Shown piece after piece: positions 12,001 to 22,047 of a DNA stretch of 64,000 nt. The notes under the pieces are model-generated. The model saw only the letters and a list, made by a program, of their open reading frames with translations. It was not told where the DNA came from and did no database searches. The stretch spans positions 1-64,000 of the forward strand of contig NW_027331028.1 in NCBI RefSeq assembly GCF_022965805.1, in the 5' to 3' direction. Made by a program: the position numbers and the translations under genes. The first letter of the stretch is position 1; every line of letters starts with the position of its first letter. This stretch comes from Primulina eburnea. Taxonomy: Eukaryota; Streptophyta; Magnoliopsida; Lamiales; Gesneriaceae.

Positions 12001-15000
12001 GTATGTTGAATGATTTCTGAAGTTAACTAATAGTTTTGATTACAAATTATTTTATCTTTCTATTTTAGTTGTTTTTACAATTTTTTTTGGAAAATCTAAC
12101 CTTTTTCCATATTTTTGTTCACTCATTCTTTCCTTTTGCGGTGCTGTCACCACCCTCTCTTTCTCTGTTGCCAACGTTCTTTCTTTGTCCTCCACTTTTT
12201 TAGAAATCATCAACCAAACAGGTGTCCATTGCAAGCTGCACATCAACCTGCCTATATCCAATTCCACCACCATCTCCGTGTTTTGCTACCATCAGCACCC
12301 TTTCATTTTTCTCCCCTGTCTTCTGCTTTTGGTCACAGACACAAAATCATCCTGAGGCATCAAGACTGCCACATGGATGATGGTACCAGTCTTGATCCAT
12401 CATGATTCAACCATTTCACTTCTTCCTCCTCCTTCCCTCGGTCTAGCCTCACACCAGCCTCGTTGCACCATCATTGTTGCTTTTGCCTGTGTGACCTCTT
12501 CCTTATTTTACTCACCAGTACAGCTGGATCTATCACCACGCGTTGTTTCTACCACTACTGATATCATAATTGCAGACCAGTGCCTCCTAACTTTTATACA
12601 TTCTGGTTCCTTTTCATGACCCGCTTCCAGCCTCTTTTCCAAGATATGTTAGATCTCTTATTATACCCTGTTCATAGAGGATAAACTAATTATGGCATTA
12701 TTGATGCTCAGGGCAAAGTTTTATCAATTTCTGGTTGACTATTTTTTATATATATAATTTTGGTGGGTCTTTATGTCAAAGATGCGATTGGATTCTTTAG
12801 CAGGCATTTTCCCCCCGTTTAAATCTCTTCGTTTCTAAAATCAAAGGTATTTTATATTTTCCTAAAAGTCAATAGCTTTAAGGAAGCTAGATGAATTATG
12901 ATTATTGTGTTGCAAGTTTTATGAGTTTGAGGTAAAAGTAATTCATACTTGCTGAAATAAACAAGGCTTTTGGAGATAACTGTTGTGTATTATTTCATAG
13001 ATACAATTACATCTTGTATAGAGTACATTGAGCTAATCTAATCCCACAAAATGAGAAAACTAAGTATTATCCTACCAAAATCAGAATATTATCCTACCAT
13101 GTTTATAATATTTGACTATCATATCAAATCACAACTATTGATAAAATATTTACACAATCTTTTCCATATTATTCTGCACTCCCCCTCGAACTTCATTGTA
13201 AATATTAATGAGGCCAAGCTCGCCAACAAGAAATTCACGAGTTTGCTCTGACTTTCTTTTTGTAAGTAGATGAACAAGTTGGTGAGTTCTGGGCACATAC
13301 TCAATATGGATAATCCCTTTGTCTATATTTTTTTTAATGAAGTGTCGATCTGCTTCAACATGTTAGTTTTATCAAGATTAACTGGATTGTAGGCGATAGT
13401 GATGGCTGCTTTGTTGTCTCTGTAGAGCTGCATAGGTTCTGTGCTCTCTATGTTAAGTTCCTTCAGCACGCTTCGAATCCTGATGAGCTCACATATGTCA
13501 TGAGCCATTGACCTATACTCAGCTTCTGCGCTACTTGTAGAAACAACTGATTGTTTCTTGCATCGCCATGTTACTAGATTACCTTATATTACCTCAGTAC
13601 AATATCCCGATGTTGACTTTCAATCAGTTACAGATCATGCCCAATCTGTATCAGAGAATGCACTCACTCCTCGATCATCACTTTGCGAAAAATAAACTTC
13701 TCCCAAGAGTCTGCGTTAAATACCTCAATATTTTGTAAACTGCATCAAGGTGACCTTGACTAGATGAGTGCATGTATTGATTCACGAGGCGAACTACAAA
13801 TGTAATATCAGGATGTATATGTGAGAGATAGATGAACTTCCCAACGAATCGCTGATAGGTTCCTTTACCTAGGTTTCCCTCGAACATTTGTCTTTTATTC
13901 CCCAACTCAACTAGCGTTTGGCTTGGCCTGCACCCTAACATACTAGTTTCTTCCAATAGGTCCAATGTGTACTTTCTTTGAAATATGGAAATCCCTTTCT
14001 TACTCCTAGCAATTTGCATTCCCAAGAAATACCTCAGTGTCCCAAGGTCTTTAACTTCGAACTCCTTATCATCAGCTTAACATTCTCCATTTCTTGACCG
14101 TCGTCTCATGTGACAATTATATCTTTGATGTACATTGTGAGAACTAGTATCTTCCCTTTTTCTGAGTGTGTTACAAAGAGTGTATGTTCTGCTTGCTCCT
14201 AACTGTCTCCAAAGTTCTTGATGACTTTAAAAAAATCTACCAAACTAGGCACGTGGGGATTGTTTGAGCCCATAAAGAGACTTGTTGAGTATGCATATGA
14301 TTTGGCTTCCTAATTTCTCCTGGGTTTGACTCATGTAAACTTCTTCTTTGAGTTAGCTATTAAGGAAAGCATTTTTAATGTCCAACTGATGTAGTGGCCA
14401 ATAAAAATTGGCTGCTAAGGACACAAGTATTTTTACGGTGTTAAGTTTTGCTACAGATGCGAATGTTAAAGTTTGTGTGAATCCCTTGGCAACCAGTCGT
14501 GCTTTATGTCTCTCGATCGAACCATCAACTTTGTACTTGACTGTAAACATCCATTTGCACCCTACAGTATTTTTCCTTGCAATAATACCAAGCTCCATTT
14601 ATTATTCTGTTGTGGGGTAAACATTTCTTCTAGCACTGCAACTTTCCATTCGGGAACATTTAGAGCTTCTTGAATTGACCTGAGAATGGTGGCACTAGAC
14701 AATTTGTAGTAAAGGCACGAAATGATGAGGAAAGATTCGAGTAAGAGACAAAGTTAGAAATAAGATGTTGAGTGCAAGATTGTACACCTTTTCTATTTAC
14801 TATAGATACATTAAAATCATGAGTGGTACCTGACGGAGGAGGATCTACTACCGGTTCGTGCTCTTGACTGTGGCTAGGATTCACGACATCTTTAATTACG
14901 TGAGACTTGTCCCATTGTGAGTAGACATATAGTTTTTTTTTTGTGGTGTTGGTTCTGTTTCTGCTTATGCTTCTGACACAGGAGTGTTGGTTTCAAGTAT

Positions 15001-18000
15001 GTAAGGGTTGGTCAGGGATAAGTCAGGACAAGAGACAGTGTAAGGTCGAATCATATACCAAGGAGAGAAGTGTCCCAACCAAGTTCATCAGATGTTTCCC
15101 CCTGAAGCGAAGATTGGGAGAAAAAATCTGTGTTCTTGAAAAAGGTGACATCACACGAGATATACATCTTTCGAGTGCTGGGACAATAACATCGGTAACC
15201 TTTTTGGGAAGGACAATAACCCACAAATACAGTTCTAATGGCTTGAGGATCAAGTTTACCGCGATTGTGATTATGGACATGCACAAATGCTAGACACCCA
15301 AATGTCTCAAGTGATGGGTGAGTGGAGATATGGACGACGGGAACTTGTTTAAGGAGGACATAAAATGGAGTCTGGAGGTGAAGTGGACGGCTAAGTAAGC
15401 GATTAATAAGAAAGGCAGCGGTGAGTCCAACATCCCTCCATAGGTATTTGGGAACATTCATGGTGAACATAAGGCCGTGGACAATCTCTAGAAAATGGCG
15501 ATTCTTTCGTTCATATACCCTGTTTTGCTAAGGAGTATCTACACAGGAACTTTGGTGAATAATACCATGGGCTTTCAGATAAGTATTTTGTACCATTATC
15601 AGTTTGTAGGTTGCGGATGCGAGTATTAAATTTGTTCTGAATAATTTGATGAAAGATTTCGAAGGTTGTGGAGGTGTCAGATTTGTTTTTGAGGAGGTAA
15701 ACCCATGTGACTCGTGTGTGATAATCAATAAATGTTATAAACCAATGTTTCCCTAGATGTGTAGTAACTGGTGAGGGTCCCCAGATGTCATTGAGAATTA
15801 AGGAGAATGGTGACGAGGGTGTATAAGCTTGAGAGAGTAAGTAATGCGTGTATGCTTAGCAATTTGACAAATATCACATAAAAGCAAATTTATCTTTATT
15901 ATCCTTGAATAATGAAGGGATCACATGTTGTAAATATTAAAAACTAGGATGGCCTAGCCTATGATGTCATAAAATTATTTTTGAAATATTTGAATCAGGC
16001 GTAAAATTGACAATTGACAAAAAAGACTTCCTACTGATGGACCGTGGCGAAACCTAGCATCCTACCCGATAGTAGTTCCTGAAAAAAGCAAGAGAAGGGT
16101 AAGAATCTAGTGACACTATTATTATCCTTAGTCAGCTTACTGACAGAATGTAGATTACAAGTAAATGAGGGAACGTGAAAGACGGATTTAAGGATAATAT
16201 CACTAGACAATTGAATGTTACCCATGCCTGCAATACGAGTTAGGCAACCATCAGCTATTTTAACTGTGATATGTTTAGGGCACGGAGTATAAGTTCAAAA
16301 AAGATTAGAGTCTCTTGTCATGTGATCAGAGGCGCTAGAATCAACAATCCAAGATTCTGCAACACAAAAAATTGGGGCAGAGTGGGTTTTACTAGATTGA
16401 GTGACCGAGCATGACCCAACAGCCCGACTTGGAGATGGATTAAGGACTGACGCAGAAGATGACAATATTGTTCAAATATGCTCTCTTTGTTCCTTTGTCA
16501 AAGGTGCGTTGATGTCTGAGGAAGCAGGCTGTTTGGGCTTGGAAGCCACGACCATTGGGTTGTTTTTGTGGCGTCTGCTGGTTTACTGTGGATCTCCCAA
16601 CACTTGTCTTTGGTATGTCTAGGACGCTTACAATGTTCGCACCAGGCCCGCTCGATTGGAGATCAAGGCAGAAGCCTCAGATGCAGCACATGTGGCTGGT
16701 AAAGGAAGCATGACTTTGCGGCGCATTATTTCACGTCGAACTTCTGCAAACGCATCCTCAGGAGATGGAAATGGATTTTGCGCAACCATACGTCACCGAA
16801 CATCATGGAGTTCCCGATTCAGTCCTGCAAAGAAATCGAAGACTCGTTCCTTCTCAAGATTTTGACAAATGTTGACACTGTATTCAGCACAAGTTTGAGT
16901 GTTGTCCAGAAAAAGATCCCACTCTTGCCGCAAGTTTTGAAGGTCCGTGAAGTGTTGTGTCATGGAATTAGAACCTTGCTGCATTTAAGTTTTTATCGAA
17001 GATAAAAAATCTGTGAGGCATTTCCAAGGTCAGAATACATCTGACGAGCAGCATTCCGGACTTCTTTTGCTGTTTGAAACCACAAATAGCTATGACTGAT
17101 GCTGTTCTCCATGTAATTGATAAACCATGCGAGGAAAATTGAATTTCAAGCAACCCAAGTTTGGTAGGACAGGACGGGCCCGACTTATTTGGTGATGCAA
17201 GTTCTCCGGTGAGAGGACCCATTTTTCCACAGCCACATATCACAATCTTGACGGAAATAATTGTAGGGGTTGAGTTTGTGGGCAGTGATTTGGAGAGACG
17301 ACACATCTCTCCCAGAAAGAGGAGCAAAGGTAGTCGGCGATTTCTCGACAGTGGGCTCGTCAGAGGAGGACGAATTTTTGGATGAGTCCGATGACATTTT
17401 TCAAAGATGAAGGTTGCGAACAAGCTGTTAGACGGCGAAGGGAATTCCAAACCCTAGGGCTTTGATACCATGCAGAAATAAGTTAGGCTTTTGGAGATAA
17501 CAGTTGTGTATTACTTCATAGATACAATTGCATCTTATATAGAGTACAATGAGCTACTCTAATCCCACAAAATTGGAAGACTAAAAATATTCCTACCAAA
17601 ACCAGAATATTATCCTACCATATTTACAATATTTGACAATCTTATCGAATCACGACTAATTGATAAAATATTTACAAAATCTTCTCCATATTATTGTACA
17701 ACACTTCAATGATATAATGAACTATATGTTGGAGTTTCATGTCAACTTAAATGTTTTTTTCCAAAAAATGCTAGTGTTGTGATGGAGTTTGGTAGAGCTA
17801 CATCTCTTTATCAACACAAAATAAACTTTAGATGAGGACTCCACAACTGATGTTGAGTGCTCCTTTTTTAATCACGTTTTTGCCTTTAGGTTCTGTGATG
17901 AAGCTACGAGTGCTCTTGACAGCACAACAGAAGCAGAGATTTTAAGTGCATTGAAATCCCTAGCTAATGGCCGGACTTCCATATTTATTGCTCACAGGCT

Positions 18001-18590
18001 TACAACAGCAATGCAGTGTGATCAGGTACGTATTCTGCACCAATTCTTATTTACTTACCTACATATTTATGACCTTTTTTTTAGTTGATTGTTACCCAAC
18101 TCAATATACCAATTTGTGAGAATAAACTTTTTTTCCTATGGGGATGCTGGAAAGTATTTGCATTTCCCCAGTTTTAAACACAAGAAGATATTTATATGGT
18201 AAATTATCCATGGTTTCTCATGTGCTAACACGCTGACGTAATGGTGGGTGACAGAGATTTTGAAAGAGCAATTTTCCAATCCCTGATAACTCCTTACTAT
18301 AAGCCTATTATTTTACCGTAACTTTGCAATCTATGATGGGTACCTTGTTATATTCCTCTTAGCTGAATTCATGCATCTCACATGTTCATTATTAGTGTTT
18401 CCTTTACAATCGGCATTAATATGTTCTCTTCAATGGATTATTTCAGATTGTAGTTTTGGAAAATGGACGGGTTATAGAACAGGGACCGCATGAAGTCCTT
18501 TTGTCGAAGAATGGGAGATATGCACAACTTTGGGCACAACAAAATGCCACAGTTGATTCCCTTGATGAGGCTATCAAAGTGGTGGCATGA
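6024..18590 (+). CDS. ABCB25: Mitochondrial half-size ABC transporter (ATM3/ABCB25 type), C-terminal half, 11 exons
   Basis: Exons: 6024-6169, 6239-6355, 7272-7357, 9130-9218, 9978-10033, 10356-10436, 10541-10606, 10693-10785, 11248-11312, 17890-18025, 18447-18590. Each visible exon edge has AG/GT, and the reading phase is continuous, giving about 358 residues to the TGA at 18588-18590. The first two exons encode the last part of the transmembrane domain ([13 protein letters not shown]..., [20 protein letters not shown]). The rest is the nucleotide-binding domain: Walker A GTSGSGKST split by the intron after 9218, Q-loop VPQDT, signature LSGGEKQR, Walker B IMFCDE followed by [12 protein letters not shown], and H-loop IAHR. 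These match plant ATM3/ABCB25, an inner mitochondrial membrane exporter of glutathione persulfide-type sulfur compounds needed for cytosolic iron-sulfur and molybdenum-cofactor synthesis (family knowledge). The N-terminal half must lie left of the gypsy element outside the window, or is lost. Introns carry transposons, but no coding break is seen. Confidence 0.92.
7455..8566. mobile_element. Inverted-repeat (MULE- or foldback-like) element in ABC gene intron
   Basis: About 200 bp at the left (7455-7700) recurs inverted at the right (about 8390-8566). Shared parts include ggataata[c/t]attagt at the outer ends, the stretch around gccgtgaaagg with ccaaattataa, and ctccctctttcagcagaaac near the inner ends. 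The open frames at 7518-7799 (+) and 8178-8471 (-) are the same repeat read from opposite sides and are not genes. Long terminal inverted repeats and a short AT-rich middle without transposase suggest a non-autonomous Mutator-like or foldback element. No convincing target duplication was found, so ends are approximate. Confidence 0.6.
8567..9129 (+). other. ABC gene intron, plain sequence
   Basis: Intron sequence between the inverted-repeat element and the exon at 9130. It is T-rich towards the acceptor TGTGTAG. I see no gene or repeat in it. Confidence 0.6.
11313..12949 (+). other. ABC gene intron, part left of the copia insertion
   Basis: This is the 5' part of a 6.6 kb intron that begins GTAAGT at 11313 and ends AG at 17889. 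Short open frames (for example 12115-12405) are pyrimidine-rich and show no recognisable domain. No other gene or repeat could be supported. Confidence 0.6.
12950..13178 (-). repeat. 3' LTR of copia element
   Basis: It starts TGCTGAAATAA and ends ATTCTGCA on the plus strand, matches 17471-17700 as a direct repeat, and is followed at once by the polypurine tract (minus strand) at 13179-13188. Confidence 0.92.
13320..15970 (-). pseudogene. copia pol remnant: integrase, RT, RNase H
   Basis: Minus-strand pieces in order: integrase core with a QTDNG-type motif and [16 protein letters not shown] in shifting frames (15528-15730); integrase C-terminal part with [21 protein letters not shown] and [18 protein letters not shown] (15051-15470); RT start [20 protein letters not shown] (14353-14598); RT end and RNase H linker [20 protein letters not shown] (13678-14025); RNase H with [20 protein letters not shown] (13323-13508). 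These are standard copia pol blocks. Multiple frameshifts and stops make it non-functional. Confidence 0.88.
16793..17450 (-). pseudogene. copia gag remnant
   Basis: Starting near the 5' LTR, minus-strand frames give KLNPYNYF (17185-17397 frame) and [12 protein letters not shown] and further gag-like pieces (16968-17450, 16793-16984, the last with [19 protein letters not shown]). KLN..NY is the usual N-terminal signature of copia gag (UBN2/DUF4219-type). Frame changes split the protein. Confidence 0.75.
17471..17700 (-). repeat. 5' LTR of copia element
   Basis: It starts TGCAGAAATAAG and ends ATTGTACA on the plus strand. The primer binding site TGGTATCAAAGC (minus strand) directly abuts it at 17459-17470, which identifies it as the 5' LTR of a minus-strand element. 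Confidence 0.92.
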
Positions 18591-18595
18591 ATTCC

Positions 18596-18609
18596 AACAT
18601 CTCATTTTA
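18596..18609. repeat. Target-site duplication of LINE, left copy
   Basis: The 14 bases aacatctcatttta are repeated exactly at 23974-23987. They begin 5 bp after the ABC gene stop codon at 18588-18590, so the insertion is in the 3' untranslated region. Confidence 0.95.
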
Positions 18610-18726
18610 TTTTTTTTTTTTTTTTTTTTTTTAACGAAAATTTCATTAAAAACGAGGGTAAAAAGTTTGAGTACAAGTACACTGGGCATACCCAGGAGAA
18701 TATCCAACAGTATTACTTAATCAAAC

Positions 18727-21700
18727 CTAAACAAGACAGATGTCCATCGAATTAGGAATACAACGTAAAACAAGAATCTTAATAGTCTTCACTATATCTT
18801 CAATTCTTGGCTTCTCATCATCAAACATCCTCCTATTCCGAGCATTCCAAATGTGGTACACCGTAGCTGCTAGGGCCGAGGCACGCAGTCTAGCCAACAT
18901 CGATTTGCCTCCATAGTGATTTCTATAAGCTCTCAGCACCGCTGTGGTCGAGCCCATAATTTTCGACATACCAAGCCAGTTCTTAATATCTGTCCAAACA
19001 GCAATAGAGAACGCACAACGGAAAAATAGGTGATCTACCGATTCGATGTTACCATCACATAAAATGCAGGCTTTGTCAATAGCATACGGCAGCCTATCTC
19101 GAGTACGCAGCTTGGAGTGTGCCACCAACCACAATGTGAATTTATGTTTGGGAAGGATACACGAACGGCTGAGCAGAGGTTTCCATGGCCATTTACCAAC
19201 CTTCTTAGTGAAGAAATCATATGCTTTACCAATTCCCTCACCACTAGAAAACCAGGATTGTAACGTGGTAGAAGCCGCATCAACCGAGCCCATCCGAAGG
19301 ACAATTTCATCACGAATAGCTATTAGCTGTTTAATCAATGGAGACTCATCCTTATGCCAACCCCAACTCCAAACCCCCCCAACTTTGCTATAAAAATGAT
19401 TAACCCATCTAATCCACAAACTCTCCTTTCGCATTTGAATCTTCCACAACGTCTTAGCAATCAAAGCCTTGTTCCAACATTTCAGATTCTTAAGTCCCAG
19501 CCCTCCATCATCAATCGATTTGCAAAGAGTAACCCAGGCAATGGGTGGGTGCTTCGTTGGCCAAACAAATTTACGACAGAGAGAGTGTATGGAATCAATA
19601 ATGCAATTGGGGATAGGCAAAATGGAAAGCCAAAAACATTCAATACCTTGCACCACCGATCTAACAAGCTCGATCTTCCCAGCATAAGAGAGTGATTGTC
19701 TAGGCCAACTATTAAATTTCGCTGCGATTGATTCCACCAGCTTTGAGTAATCTGAAGATCTCAGATTCCTAGCTGCAAGAGGCACGCCCAAATACCGGAA
19801 TGGAAGATTTCCCGGGCTGAAACCTGTAATCTGCAATATCTCATCACGAACTCTGTCATCAATGGCAGCCATGTAAATGTTAGATTTCAATAGGTTGACA
19901 CGCAGTCCCGCCATATCTCCAAAGTTATTCAAGCATTCCATGATCATCGATACACTACGGGTGTCGCCCCTCGAAAGGAGTAATAAGTCATCCGCATAAG
20001 CCAAATGAGTGATACGAAGATTAGCGCATTTGGGATGGAAACCGAAGTGAGCTGATCGAGACGTGCGTTTTAGAGACCTAGATAGGACCTCCAAACACAG
20101 AGTAAATAAGAATGGTGATAGAGGATCACCCTGTCTAAGCCCCCTCTGTCCTTTGAAATGCCCATGATAATTCCCATTCAAAGAGATGGAGTAGGACGTG
20201 GTAGATACACATTCCATGATCCAATCAATAAAAACTCTAGGAAAGTTAAGGCCAGATAATACCTCTTTCAAGAAGGACCAATCCACCGTGTCATAGGCTT
20301 TTTGAATGTCCACCTTGAGGATGCAACGCGGTGATCCACGCTTACGTGCATATTTCCTCAAAAGTTCTTGGGCTCGGTGTATATTGTCAACGATAGACCG
20401 ACCCCGAATAAAGGCAGCTTGTGCCTCGTCAATCAAGGAACCCACAACCTCACCCAATCGCTTAGAGAGGATCTTTGCAATAATTTTGTAGAACACCGTG
20501 CAACAAGAAATCGGTCTGAATTCATTCACCGATGAAGAGTCCACCGATTTTGGGATAAGAGCAATAACGGCATGATTCCATTGCTTAAGCAACCGAGCAC
20601 TCTGAAAGAATTCTTGGACTGCTGACACCACATCATTCTTAACAACCGGCCACGCTTTCTTGAAGAAGAAAGAACCATACCCATCAGCACCCGGAGCCTT
20701 GTCATAATCAATGTCGAACAAGGCTGCCTCAATCTCATCACTAGACACGATCGCTGTTAAGGCATCCCAACTCTCGACAGGCACACACGGCCCATCTAGT
20801 ATAGCTTCGCTGTCAATCTGGGTTCTGTTCACGCGGGTACCCAATAAGTTCTTGTAATAATCCACAAACAACTCGGCAATAAGATCGGGCTCGGTAATGG
20901 TTACCCCTGCAGAATTGTTAATCGCAACAATAGCATTTCTTTTGTTATTCCTCTTAATCAAATCATGAAAGAATTTAGTACACCTGTCACCTTGTTGCAA
21001 GTAGCTAAGCTTGGCCTTTTGTGCAATAAATGATCGCTCTGCTTCCAGCAATAACTCTGTACGCCTTTTCATCTCGCCATAACCGTTCGGCGTCACCCCC
21101 GAGTGCAGCATGTCACGCTGCAAATTAGTAAGTGATTTCGCAGCAGCAGAAGCCCTCGAAGATATATGGCTAAATTGTTTCTTATTCAACTGCTTCAGAG
21201 GGTGTTTCAGATTATTAAGCATCTGTTTAAGTGAATACTGCGCGGTGCCATGCCCCAAAAACTTCCAATTTCGTGCAACTGTCTCTAGGAAGCTATCACT
21301 GAGTGCCCACATGTTGAAAAATTTAAACGGTTTGTCACGCTTAGCCGGTGGATGAACAAATGACACAATGCTGACAGTGTGGTCAGAAACACAACCAGGA
21401 GGAACAAAATCGACATATCCATCTAGGTGCAAAGTAACCCACTGTTGATTCACAAGCACACGATCGAGCTTACTACATACCTTTGAGTTACTCCAAGTGA
21501 ATGCACAGCCAACCTGTCGTAAATCCAACAAATCCAGGGTAGCAACACAGTCAACAAAATCTCTGATGTCATAATTCTTAACCATCAACCCACCAACTTT
21601 CTCATTTGGTGATAAAACAGTATTAAAGTCTCCTAATACCATCCAAGGAAGAGAATTCGTGGCCCCAAACTCAATCAAATCGTCCCACAATGCTCGCCTT

Positions 21701-22047
21701 AGAACGATTGTATGTAACCCATAAACAAACGAAGCACAAATCCTGGTTTTCGAGCTCAGATACTCGATGCATACGTGGACCGACTGTTCGGTCATACTCA
21801 AAACATTAAGATCAACTTTATTCGGGTTCCACACCACACAAATTCGCCCTCTTGTATTAAGACAAAAGTTATGAATAACTTTCATACCTGGGAAACGAAT
21901 TCTCATCATAGAGGAAAGTGATTGCTCATCAAGTTTCGATTCCAAAATACCTATAACATCGATCTTACGAGTGTGCATTAATGATTGCACACTCTTCTGT
22001 TTTAGAGGCTTATGTAAGCCCCTAACATTCCAGCAAGCAACAATCAT
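18727..22047 (-). CDS. LINE ORF2: endonuclease and reverse transcriptase (1106 aa)
   Basis: This is the polyprotein that nicks target DNA and copies the LINE RNA there. Residues about 1-230 are an apurinic-type endonuclease domain: CWNVRGL at the start, catalytic Glu in ILESKL, GDFNTVL, and the SDHTV histidine motif. Residues about 450-750 are reverse transcriptase with DKAPGADGYG, IPKSV..VNEFRPISCC, DIQKAYDTVDW, GLRQGDPLSPFLF and the catalytic LAYADDLLLL. The C-terminal part (about 960-1060) has the zf-RVT zinc-binding region with CILCDGNIESVDHLFFRC. No RNase H domain is apparent. Its start overlaps the ORF1 stop by 4 bases (ATGA, 22044-22047), which suggests coupled re-initiation. No internal stop or frameshift is seen. 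Confidence 0.95.
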   Translation of the reverse strand: MIVACWNVRGLHKPLKQKSVQSLMHTRKIDVIGILESKLDEQSLSSMMRIRFPGMKVIHNFCLNTRGRICVVWNPNKVDLNVLSMTEQSVHVCIEYLSSKTRICASFVYGLHTIVLRRALWDDLIEFGATNSLPWMVLGDFNTVLSPNEKVGGLMVKNYDIRDFVDCVATLDLLDLRQVGCAFTWSNSKVCSKLDRVLVNQQWVTLHLDGYVDFVPPGCVSDHTVSIVSFVHPPAKRDKPFKFFNMWALSDSFLETVARNWKFLGHGTAQYSLKQMLNNLKHPLKQLNKKQFSHISSRASAAAKSLTNLQRDMLHSGVTPNGYGEMKRRTELLLEAERSFIAQKAKLSYLQQGDRCTKFFHDLIKRNNKRNAIVAINNSAGVTITEPDLIAELFVDYYKNLLGTRVNRTQIDSEAILDGPCVPVESWDALTAIVSSDEIEAALFDIDYDKAPGADGYGSFFFKKAWPVVKNDVVSAVQEFFQSARLLKQWNHAVIALIPKSVDSSSVNEFRPISCCTVFYKIIAKILSKRLGEVVGSLIDEAQAAFIRGRSIVDNIHRAQELLRKYARKRGSPRCILKVDIQKAYDTVDWSFLKEVLSGLNFPRVFIDWIMECVSTTSYSISLNGNYHGHFKGQRGLRQGDPLSPFLFTLCLEVLSRSLKRTSRSAHFGFHPKCANLRITHLAYADDLLLLSRGDTRSVSMIMECLNNFGDMAGLRVNLLKSNIYMAAIDDRVRDEILQITGFSPGNLPFRYLGVPLAARNLRSSDYSKLVESIAAKFNSWPRQSLSYAGKIELVRSVVQGIECFWLSILPIPNCIIDSIHSLCRKFVWPTKHPPIAWVTLCKSIDDGGLGLKNLKCWNKALIAKTLWKIQMRKESLWIRWVNHFYSKVGGVWSWGWHKDESPLIKQLIAIRDEIVLRMGSVDAASTTLQSWFSSGEGIGKAYDFFTKKVGKWPWKPLLSRSCILPKHKFTLWLVAHSKLRTRDRLPYAIDKACILCDGNIESVDHLFFRCAFSIAVWTDIKNWLGMSKIMGSTTAVLRAYRNHYGGKSMLARLRASALAATVYHIWNARNRRMFDDEKPRIEDIVKTIKILVLRCIPNSMDICLV

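Larger units (their letters stand above)
12950..17700 (-). mobile_element. Ty1/copia LTR retrotransposon nested in ABC gene intron
   Basis: The element has two 229-230 bp LTRs (12950-13178 and 17471-17700), each with TG...CA ends. Read on the minus strand it has the LTR, a primer site TGGTATCAAAGC directly after it (plus coordinates 17459-17470), gag, integrase, RT, RNase H, and a purine tract CGAGGGGGAG directly before the second LTR (13179-13188). Flanks are ATACT (12945-12949) and ACACT (17701-17705), a 5-bp target duplication with one mismatch. The order integrase before RT and the motifs place it in Ty1/copia. Its coding part has several stops and frameshifts. LTR identity by eye is about 88%, which suggests an old insertion; alignment would be needed for a real figure. 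Confidence 0.93.

Noticed and set aside
12115..12619. Plus-strand open frames in the ABC gene intron
   Set aside because: Pyrimidine-rich, low-complexity peptides with no domain, no splice or start context.
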